Positions 32,106 through 38,592 of a stretch of DNA of 42,902 nucleotides are shown here, in pieces. The DNA lies in contig CANJQN010000035.1 in the NCBI GenBank assembly GCA_947476465.1, positions 1 through 42,902 on the forward strand. Direction: 5' to 3'. The DNA is from Comamonadaceae bacterium (GTDB lineage: Bacteria > Pseudomonadota > Gammaproteobacteria > Burkholderiales > Burkholderiaceae_C). The notes beneath the pieces are model-generated. The model was not told where the DNA came from, searched no databases, and was given only the letters and a program-made list of their open reading frames with translations. The position numbers and the translations under genes were made by a program. Position 1 is the stretch's first letter. The number at the start of each line of letters is the position of its first letter.

Positions 32106-34241
32106 TCAGTTGCCGTGCTGCTCCGCAGCCGGGTACGGCTCGCGCGCCGGGCGGTCGAGCAAGGCCTTCATGGACAGCTTGACGCGGCCCTTTTCGTCGG
32201 TCTCGAGCACCTTCACGCGCACGATCTGGCCCTCCGAGAGGTAGTCGCTGACCTTCTCGACACGCTCGTGGGCGATCTGGGAGATGTGAAGCAGGCCATC
32301 CTTGCCGGGCAGCAGGTTGATCAGGGCGCCGAAGTCCAGGATCTTGGTGACCGGGCCTTCGTAGACCTTGCCGATTTCGACTTCGGCGGTGATCTGCTCA
32401 ATGCGCTTCCTGGCCACGTCGGCCTTGGCGGCGTCGGTGGCGGCGATGGTGATGGTGCCGTCTTCGTCGATGTTGATCTGGCAGCCGGTCTCTTCGGTCA
32501 GCGCGCGGATCACGGAGCCGCCCTTGCCGATCACGTCGCGGATCTTGTCGGGGTTGATCTTCATCGTGTAGAGCTTGGGCGCGAAGGTGCTCACTTCGGT
32601 CTTGGCTTGCCCCATGGCGTCTTGCATCTTGCCCAGGATGTGCATGCGCGCTTCCTTGGCCTGGGCCAGAGCGACCTGCATGATTTCCTTGGTGATGCCC
32701 TGGATCTTGATGTCCATCTGCAGCGCGGTGATGCCGTTGGTGGTGCCGGCCACCTTGAAGTCCATGTCGCCCAGGTGATCTTCGTCGCCCAGGATGTCGG
32801 TCAGCACGGCGAAGCGGTTGCCTTCCTTGATCAGGCCCATGGCGATGCCGGCCACGTGGGCCTTCATCGGAACGCCCGCGTCCATCATGGCCAGGCAGCC
32901 GCCGCACACGGAGGCCATCGACGAGGAGCCGTTGGACTCGGTGATCTCGGAGACCACGCGAATGGTGTAGGGGAACTCTTCCTTCGTGGGCAGGCAAGCG
33001 GCCAGCGCGCGCTTGGCCAGACGGCCGTGGCCGACTTCGCGGCGCTTGGTCGAGCCCATGCGGCCCACTTCGCCGGTGGCAAAGGGAGGCATGTTGTAGT
33101 GGAACAGGAAGCGGTCTTCGAACTCGCCGGCCAGCGCGTCGATACGCTGGGCGTCACGCTCGGTGCCCAGGGTGGCGATCACCAGGGCCTGCGTTTCGCC
33201 ACGCGTGAACAGGGCCGAACCGTGGGTGCGGGGCAGCACGCCGCTCCTGATCTCGATGGGGCGCACGGTGCGGGTGTCGCGGCCGTCGATGCGGGGCTCG
33301 CCGGCCAGGATCTGGCTGCGCACAATGCCCGACTCGATAGAAAAGATCAGGTCGTCGACCTTGCCGGCTTCGTAGCCGGCGCCTTCGGCCTTGAGCGTGG
33401 CGTGCACCGAGGCGGTGGCTTCGCGCAGGGCCTGCGTGCGGGCCTGCTTGCTGCGGATCTGATAGACGGCGCGCAGCTTGTCCTCGGCCAGGGCCGACAC
33501 CTTGGCGATGAAGGGCTCGTCCTTGGCGGGCGGCTGCCAGTCCCACACCGGCTTGCCGGCATTGCGCACCAGCTCGTGGATGGCGCTGATGGCGATGTTG
33601 CCCTGCTCGTGGCCGAACACCACGGCGCCGAGCATCACGTCTTCGGGCAGTTGCTGCGCTTCCGACTCGACCATCAGCACGGCGGCTTCGGTGCCGGCGA
33701 CGATCAGGTCCATCAGCGAATCCTTGCGCTGGGTCTGGCCCGGGTTCAGGACGTATTCACCGTTGATGTAGCCCACGCGCGCGGCGCCGATCGGGCCGGC
33801 GAAGGGAATGCCGGAGATGGCCAGCGCGGCGCTGGTGCCGATCATGGCGGCGATGTCGGCGTCGACTTCGGGGTTGAGCGACACCGTGTGGATGACCACA
33901 TGCACTTCGTTGAGGAAGCCTTCCGGGAACAGCGGGCGGATCGGGCGGTCGATCAGGCGCGAGGTGAGGGTCTCGTGTTCGCTGGGCTTGGCTTCACGCT
34001 TGAAGAAGCTGCCGGGGATCTTGCCGGCGGCGTAGGTCTTCTCGATGTAGTCGACCGTGAGGGGGAAGAAATCTTGCCCCGGCTTGGCCGACTTGGAGGC
34101 GACCACGGTGGCCAGAATCACGGTGTCGTCGATGCTCACCAGCACAGCGCCGCTGGCCTGGCGGGCGATTTCGCCGGTTTCGAGGGTGACCGTGTGTTGG
34201 CCCCACTGGAAGGTCTTGGTGACTTTGTTGAAGATGGTCAT
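32106..34241 (-). CDS. pnp: Polyribonucleotide nucleotidyltransferase (PNPase)
   Basis: A 711-residue phosphorolytic 3'-5' exoribonuclease, the same length as the E. coli enzyme. Domain order: RNase PH 1, a helical domain, RNase PH 2 (FMASVCGGCLAMMDAGVP, DILGDEDHLGDMDFKVAGT with catalytic acids), KH (IRDVIGKGGSVIRALTEETG) and S1 (GKVYEGPVTKILDFGALI). The start at 34241 gives MTIFNKVTKTFQWG; the 28 open codons upstream are leader. Follows rpsO, as in most proteobacteria. Confidence 0.98.
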   Translation of the reverse strand: MTIFNKVTKTFQWGQHTVTLETGEIARQASGAVLVSIDDTVILATVVASKSAKPGQDFFPLTVDYIEKTYAAGKIPGSFFKREAKPSEHETLTSRLIDRPIRPLFPEGFLNEVHVVIHTVSLNPEVDADIAAMIGTSAALAISGIPFAGPIGAARVGYINGEYVLNPGQTQRKDSLMDLIVAGTEAAVLMVESEAQQLPEDVMLGAVVFGHEQGNIAISAIHELVRNAGKPVWDWQPPAKDEPFIAKVSALAEDKLRAVYQIRSKQARTQALREATASVHATLKAEGAGYEAGKVDDLIFSIESGIVRSQILAGEPRIDGRDTRTVRPIEIRSGVLPRTHGSALFTRGETQALVIATLGTERDAQRIDALAGEFEDRFLFHYNMPPFATGEVGRMGSTKRREVGHGRLAKRALAACLPTKEEFPYTIRVVSEITESNGSSSMASVCGGCLAMMDAGVPMKAHVAGIAMGLIKEGNRFAVLTDILGDEDHLGDMDFKVAGTTNGITALQMDIKIQGITKEIMQVALAQAKEARMHILGKMQDAMGQAKTEVSTFAPKLYTMKINPDKIRDVIGKGGSVIRALTEETGCQINIDEDGTITIAATDAAKADVARKRIEQITAEVEIGKVYEGPVTKILDFGALINLLPGKDGLLHISQIAHERVEKVSDYLSEGQIVRVKVLETDEKGRVKLSMKALLDRPAREPYPAAEQHGN

Positions 34242-34403
34242 GAGAGTGTCTCTGCCTTTTGGTTGCGGGCGCATGAGGCTGCGCCCTTGTGCCCGGAGGC
34301 TCGGCGGTGTCGAACACGATGCCATTCCATCAGCGGCCGGCTCGCGCCAGGCGAAGCCGTTGGTGGAATGACACAGCGCGTATCCGTCTTGCCTTCTCCG
34401 AAG

Positions 34404-34611
34404 TAAAACGCGCCTGAGCTAGTGTCCCGAGTTGGAAATTCGGACGCTGAATGAAATCGATGGATTTCGGCCCAGGGCAAGGCGCAAACCGCAGCGATAC
34501 CCGCAGGTATCGCGAGGATTTGCAACGTCGCCATGGGTCGAAAGGCGCGATTTCATGCGTGCGAATTTCCAGCTCGGGACACTCGGGTGAACTAGTTCAG
34601 GCGCGTTTCGT
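34404..34611. repeat. ~200-bp imperfect palindrome in the rpsO-pnp spacer
   Basis: The left half AAACGCGCCTGAGCTAG ... GTGTCCCGAGTTGGAAATTC is mirrored at the right by GAATTTCCAGCTCGGGACAC ... ACTAGTTCAGGCGCGTTT. Matching goes on inward (ATGAAATCG with CGATTTCAT, GCGATACC with GGTATCGC) to a centre near 34507. Arms are about 100 bp. It has no coding capacity and looks like a MITE-type or dispersed palindromic element. Transcribed from rpsO toward pnp it would give a very long RNA hairpin upstream of pnp. Confidence 0.9.
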
Positions 34612-34622
34612 GGATCAATCGC

Positions 34623-34886
34623 TTACTTGCGCAGGCCCAGCTTGCCGATCAGCGCGACATAGCGCTCGGCATTGGTGGCCTTGAGGTAGGCCAGCAGGCT
34701 CTTGCGGCGGTTCACCATCCGCAGCAGTCCGCGACGGCCATGGTGGTCTTTGGCGTGGGTCTTGAAGTGGGGGGCCAGCTCGTTGATGCGAGCGGTGAGC
34801 AGGGCCACCTGCACTTCGGGGCTGCCGGTGTCGTTGGCGCCACGGGCATGCGCCTGGACGACCTCGGCCTTGTTGAGGGCGGTCAT
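34623..34886 (-). CDS. rpsO: 30S ribosomal protein S15
   Basis: An 87-residue S15 protein that binds the central domain of 16S rRNA. Conserved: GSPEVQVALLTARINELAPHFKTHAKDHHGRRGLLRMVNRRKSLLAYL. The start at 34886 gives MTALNKAEVV; codons upstream are untranslated leader. A TATAAT box lies 92 nt upstream. Confidence 0.98.
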   Translation of the reverse strand: MTALNKAEVVQAHARGANDTGSPEVQVALLTARINELAPHFKTHAKDHHGRRGLLRMVNRRKSLLAYLKATNAERYVALIGKLGLRK

Positions 34887-34978
34887 GGAAAATTCCTTGA
34901 GGTGTAATTGACTTGCGTTGGGTGCTGGAATGCGGCCCCAACGTGCTTGCCCTGAGCCTGTTGGCGCAAAGCCCGGCA

Positions 34979-34984
34979 ATTATA
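34979..34984 (-). promoter_or_regulatory. TATAAT -10 box of rpsO
   Basis: A perfect TATAAT on the - strand (ATTATA as written) predicts a transcription start near 34971 and a leader of about 85 nt before rpsO. The -35 is weak. The leader is long enough for S15 autoregulatory structure, which I could not confirm. Confidence 0.5.
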
Positions 34985-35042
34985 GCCCGGCTCGGTCGAG
35001 CCTCGGATCGATCCTCGCGGCGACCCCCGCTGGGCTGCCGCT

Positions 35043-36524
35043 CTATTCCCCCGCAGGTGCCTCATCGGCCGACAGGTCACCGGCGCTCAATTCGTCGCTA
35101 TCTTTGGCAAAGTACCCCAGGGTGAAGTGCGCCTTGATCTGTTTCTTGACCCCAGCGGAAACAACCGCCTTGTCGATCTCGTCCATGACCACCTGGTAGG
35201 TGTTATCCACGCGGCGCCTTCCTGGCGTCATGGCCGCACCCAGACGCTGGGCAGTCGCCAGCACGGGCGCGACATCGCCGGCTGCGCGCTCGGCGTCCTT
35301 GACAAGACGCCGTGCCAGCGCCTGGGGGATGCCATGGGCCGCGCCTGATCGGGTGAATTCGTCGCGCGGCTTGTTGAACCTGCCCACCCCGCCGGTTTGA
35401 TTGGCCGCCCTCAGCAGCAACACAATTCGGTCAAGAGGCACACGCTCCTGTACTGCTGGATGGGCCAGGGCACGACCAATCGCAGAGCGAGCCGGTAGGG
35501 ACAGGTACGAGCCACCACCGCGGGGACGTTTGCGACCCAAGGCCCGGCCCAGCAGCGATGCATGCGCGTCCTGCGCCAGTTTGGGCAACACCAGCAGCAG
35601 CGCCGTGAGGAACTCGTGCGTAAAGGCCAAGCGGTCACCCGGCTCGCGCAATCCGTGACCCATGTGCTTCCTGATCACGTCGTGATAGATGTCCTTTTCG
35701 CTGTCGCCCCGGTTCAGCCGGCGAAGCAAGTCAGCACGCAGGATCTTGGCCTGCACGGAGCTCACCGGCTCGAAAGCATGTTGCGGCCGGGCCGGTACAA
35801 CTTGTGCATCGGCCTCGTCCTCGTGGGCATCCACCGGCACCGGCACAGGCGCGGGCACGGGCACGGGCACCGGCGACCGGGCCTTGCTGTCAAGTTCACG
35901 CTCGACAATCGGGCCTGGCCCCACACGATCGGCCTGCTCCGGCACAAGCTGTTGAGCGGGCGGCGTGGCGTAGGCGACCAGGAAGCGCCCGTCCGACGTG
36001 CTGCCTCGAGCCGCCAGCGGTGGCAAAGAGAGTGATGTCAGAGACGCCAGCTCCTGCGAGGTGATCCATATCGCCGACGCCACCTCTAACGCGCCACGAA
36101 TCTCCGCCAGCCGTGCGGGCGAAACACCCTGAACCGGCATGTTCAGCCCGGCCGCCGCAGGCTGCGGCTGAAGTTGCGGGCCGGTCAAGGGCGGCAGAAC
36201 GATGGACGAGGTTGACCGCGCGACTTTGCGAGCGCGCCCACCATCGGGCGCCTGGAACGACGGCAGACTGGCGTGATGCATCGGCAGCACGCCAGTCTGG
36301 CGGGCGCGCAGGCCCGGCGAATTCGGGGATCTGAGGATCGATGGGTACTGCTCACCGCTGTGGGCCTGGAACGACGGCGTGACTTCGCGCTCCGCTTCCG
36401 GCGACCGCGACCGAACCCTGGCCCGATGACCGGCCGCGCCGATGCGTTCGCTTTCACTCTGGGGAGAGACAGGCGGTGAGCTGCGTTGACCTGTAGGGTT
36501 GTTGTGGCCGGATGCGCGTTCCAT
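35043..36524 (-). CDS. Unrecognised 493-residue Ser/Pro-rich protein (effector candidate)
   Basis: I recognise no family. The start at 36524 is supported by AAGGAG 10 nt upstream. Residues 1-125 are rich in Ser, Pro, Arg and Glu and look disordered, typical of type III secretion signals but not proof. Residues about 216-232 are a VPVPVPAPVPVPV run followed by an acidic stretch. From about residue 250 the protein is helical and soluble. Around residues 328-334 GRKRPRGGG resembles a monopartite nuclear localisation signal; GRRRVD near residue 445 is a second basic patch. No signal peptide or membrane segment. It lies alone between the rpsO promoter and an aminotransferase gene. Confidence 0.8.
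   Translation of the reverse strand: MERASGHNNPTGQRSSPPVSPQSESERIGAAGHRARVRSRSPEAEREVTPSFQAHSGEQYPSILRSPNSPGLRARQTGVLPMHHASLPSFQAPDGGRARKVARSTSSIVLPPLTGPQLQPQPAAAGLNMPVQGVSPARLAEIRGALEVASAIWITSQELASLTSLSLPPLAARGSTSDGRFLVAYATPPAQQLVPEQADRVGPGPIVERELDSKARSPVPVPVPAPVPVPVDAHEDEADAQVVPARPQHAFEPVSSVQAKILRADLLRRLNRGDSEKDIYHDVIRKHMGHGLREPGDRLAFTHEFLTALLLVLPKLAQDAHASLLGRALGRKRPRGGGSYLSLPARSAIGRALAHPAVQERVPLDRIVLLLRAANQTGGVGRFNKPRDEFTRSGAAHGIPQALARRLVKDAERAAGDVAPVLATAQRLGAAMTPGRRRVDNTYQVVMDEIDKAVVSAGVKKQIKAHFTLGYFAKDSDELSAGDLSADEAPAGE
35826..35878. repeat. Val-Pro dipeptide tandem repeat
   Basis: A degenerate 6-bp repeat of the GGCACC/GGCACG type that encodes alternating Val-Pro with one Ala-Pro on the - strand, within the 493-residue orphan protein. 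Probably an extended linker between the disordered N-terminal and the helical C-terminal part. Confidence 0.85.
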
Positions 36525-36595
36525 TTTGGTGAATCTCCTTTGCGGGGACAGCGTGACAGCCGGACATCGGCCATCGCGCTCCCGGCGATAGGTGG

Positions 36596-36614
36596 CATCG
36601 CACGGTGGTGCGAT
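36596..36614. promoter_or_regulatory. Inverted repeat upstream of the orphan gene at 35043-36524
   Basis: ATCGCAC-GGTG-GTGCGAT, a perfect 7-bp inverted repeat with a 4-base spacer, about 75 bp before the start codon. It could be a regulator operator or a small hairpin in the leader. Confidence 0.35.
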
Positions 36615-36693
36615 CCATTTGAAAGGCCTTAAATGCTGACGGCCGGCAGGGGTACCCGCAAGAAAATGGGATGACGCGCATGCGCCTTCTGGT

Positions 36694-37857
36694 TCACTTC
36701 GCAGGGCGAGACAGCCAGTCCTTCAGCCGATCAACGCCCAGACCCAGCCTCGCCCGGTCTTTCGATGCGAAGCACCAGCGCAGCCAACCCTCGGCCTGCG
36801 GAGCAAAAGCGATTCCTGGCGCCAGGCCCAGGCCGGCTTCGGTCACCAGGCGCTTGGCCGTGACCAGCGAATCGCTGTGACCTTCGATCTGGAAGAAGGC
36901 GTACATGCCGCCGTCGGCCGGCGCCACCTGTATCTGGGGCAAGGCCTGCAGCAAAGGCACCAGGGTGTCTCGACAGGCGCGCAAATGCGCCACCACCCGG
37001 GGCGTGACCTCATCGGCGCGGCGCAGCGCCGCCAGCGCGCCGCGTTGCGTGAACACGCTGGCGCAGGAGGTGTTGAACTCGATCAGCTTGCCCATGGGCT
37101 CGACCATCGCCGGCGGCATGACCAGCCACCCCAACCGCCAGCCGGTCATGAGAAAGCTCTTGGAAAAACTGTGGGCAATCACAAGGCGGTCATCGGGCTC
37201 GGAGATGTCCAGGAAACTGGGCGCGCAGGCCTTGGGCGAATCGGCGTAGTACAGCCGCTCATACACCTCGTCGGCCAGGATCCAGGTGCCCGTCGTCCGG
37301 CAATGCGCCAGGATGGCGCTTTGCTCGTCGGCCGAAAGGGTCCAGCCGGTCGGGTTGTTGGGCGCGTTCAGCACCAACAGGCGCGTCGCGGGCGTGACCG
37401 CCGACAGCAGCGCTTGCATGTCCAGCTTCCAGGCGCCATCGAGCGGCCGCAGCGCCACGGTGCGCAGCCGCGCGCCCATGATCAGCGGCTGGGCCGTGAG
37501 GTTGGGCCACACCGGCGTGACGGCCACCACCTCGTCGCCGGCATCGACCAGGGCCTGCACCGCCAGCATCAGCGCATTGACGCCGCCGCTGGTGACGGCG
37601 ATGCGCTCGGCCGCCACGGGCCCATGCAGCGCGCTGGTGTAGCGGGCCAAGGCCTCGCGCAGCTCGGGCAGGCCCAGGTTGTGGGTGTAGAAGGTCTCGC
37701 CGCGCTCGAGCGACTCGATGGCCGCCCGGCGGATGAACTCGGGTGTGACCTCGTCGCTCTCGCCGAACCAGAAGGCCAGCACGTCGTCACGGCCCAGGCC
37801 GGCGTTGGCGACCTCGCGGATCTTGGAGGCTTCGAGGTGAAGGATGGACTTGCGCAC
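36694..37857 (-). CDS. Pyridoxal-phosphate aminotransferase, class I/II
   Basis: A 387-residue fold-type I aminotransferase of the AspC/AAT-like superfamily. PLP contacts: NAPNNPTG (residues 164-171), Asp196 in ILADEVYE, Schiff-base Lys233 in SFSKSFLMTGWRLGW, and the substrate-carboxylate Arg in the WLRWCFA region near the C-terminus. The start is GTG at 37857, giving VRKSILHLEASKI, with GGAG 5 nt upstream; the open frame beyond it lacks a ribosome site and conserved sequence. The amino acid used cannot be inferred. Divergent from hsp20. Confidence 0.93.
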   Translation of the reverse strand: MRKSILHLEASKIREVANAGLGRDDVLAFWFGESDEVTPEFIRRAAIESLERGETFYTHNLGLPELREALARYTSALHGPVAAERIAVTSGGVNALMLAVQALVDAGDEVVAVTPVWPNLTAQPLIMGARLRTVALRPLDGAWKLDMQALLSAVTPATRLLVLNAPNNPTGWTLSADEQSAILAHCRTTGTWILADEVYERLYYADSPKACAPSFLDISEPDDRLVIAHSFSKSFLMTGWRLGWLVMPPAMVEPMGKLIEFNTSCASVFTQRGALAALRRADEVTPRVVAHLRACRDTLVPLLQALPQIQVAPADGGMYAFFQIEGHSDSLVTAKRLVTEAGLGLAPGIAFAPQAEGWLRWCFASKDRARLGLGVDRLKDWLSRPAK

Positions 37858-37966
37858 AGGGGCTCCAGCGGTCAGTGGGCAGCGCGCCGGGCGGGCGCGA
37901 AAAGTGGTGTCGTCACCGGCAATTTCAAGACGCGGGGTCCGTGAAAAAGAGATCTCGCGAAACCCC

Positions 37967-37995
37967 CTTGAAAAGCCTTCGCATGATCGCAGATC
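37967..37995 (+). promoter_or_regulatory. Possible heat-shock (sigma-32) promoter of hsp20
   Basis: CTTGAAA at 37967-37973 exactly matches the sigma-32 -35 consensus, but the -10 position 14 bp downstream (CGCAGATC) fits CCCCATNT poorly. The gene served encodes a small heat-shock protein 85 bp further on. Confidence 0.3.
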
Positions 37996-38079
37996 GTGTT
38001 CATGCGGCAATCGCGACACAAGGAAAGCCGCACGAGTTTAGTCGCCCTCCCGGGCATTTGTTTTCCATAGGAGTTGACC

Positions 38080-38448
38080 ATGTTCTACACCCCCGTTCTG
38101 CGTCCCCGCACCACGCTGTCCCGCCCCTCGTTCAACCGGGATTTCGAGTCCTTCTTCTCGCGCGTCGTCGACGCCCAAGGCCCGCAGGCGCAAGAAGACG
38201 AGAAGGCCTGGACGGTGACGATGGACGTGCCGGGCATCGCCCGCGAAGACCTCACCATCAACGTCGAAGGCCCGGTGGTGCGCATCGAGACGCGCAAGGA
38301 AGCCGCCCGCCAGTACAAGGCCGCCTACGAGCTGCCGCAGGACATCGACGCCGACGCCACCAACGCCAAGCTGGAGAACGGCGTGCTGACGCTGTCGCTG
38401 GGCAAGAAGCAGCCGGAAAGCCGCGCGCGGCAGATTCCGCTGAACTGA
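38080..38448 (+). CDS. Small heat-shock protein, Hsp20/alpha-crystallin family
   Basis: A 122-residue ATP-independent holdase chaperone, at the short end of the family. The alpha-crystallin domain covers residues about 30-115: WTVTMDVPGIAREDLTINVEG, VVRIETRKE, and ANAKLENGVLTLSLGKK with the conserved A-x-L-x-x-G-V-L motif (written NAKLENGVLTL). The C-terminal RQIPLN stands in for the IXI/V anchor. The start at 38080 has AGGAG 7 nt upstream; a TTG two codons earlier is open but unlikely. A 9-bp stem hairpin follows. Confidence 0.95.
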   Translation: MFYTPVLRPRTTLSRPSFNRDFESFFSRVVDAQGPQAQEDEKAWTVTMDVPGIAREDLTINVEGPVVRIETRKEAARQYKAAYELPQDIDADATNAKLENGVLTLSLGKKQPESRARQIPLN

Positions 38449-38473
38449 CCGTCCGCTGGACGTTCGAACCACA

Positions 38474-38496
38474 AAGGGCCGGGAAATCCGGCCCTT
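38474..38496 (+). terminator. Hairpin terminator candidate after hsp20
   Basis: AAGGGCCGG-gaaat-CCGGCCCTT, a perfect 9-bp stem 25 bp past the hsp20 stop. The downstream sequence (GGTCATGG) has no U-tract, so termination may be weak. Confidence 0.5.
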
Positions 38497-38592
38497 GGTC
38501 ATGGCGGCCATGGACAGCTCATCCTTAGGACGGTATAAGTGCCAAAGATGCGGCTCTAAGTTGTAAGGGACCGACTCACCGGGGGCCAAGCG

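Noticed and set aside
32115..34406. A 763-codon + strand frame opposite pnp
   Set aside because: Antisense shadow of pnp; His/Gly/Asp-rich composition and no start signal.
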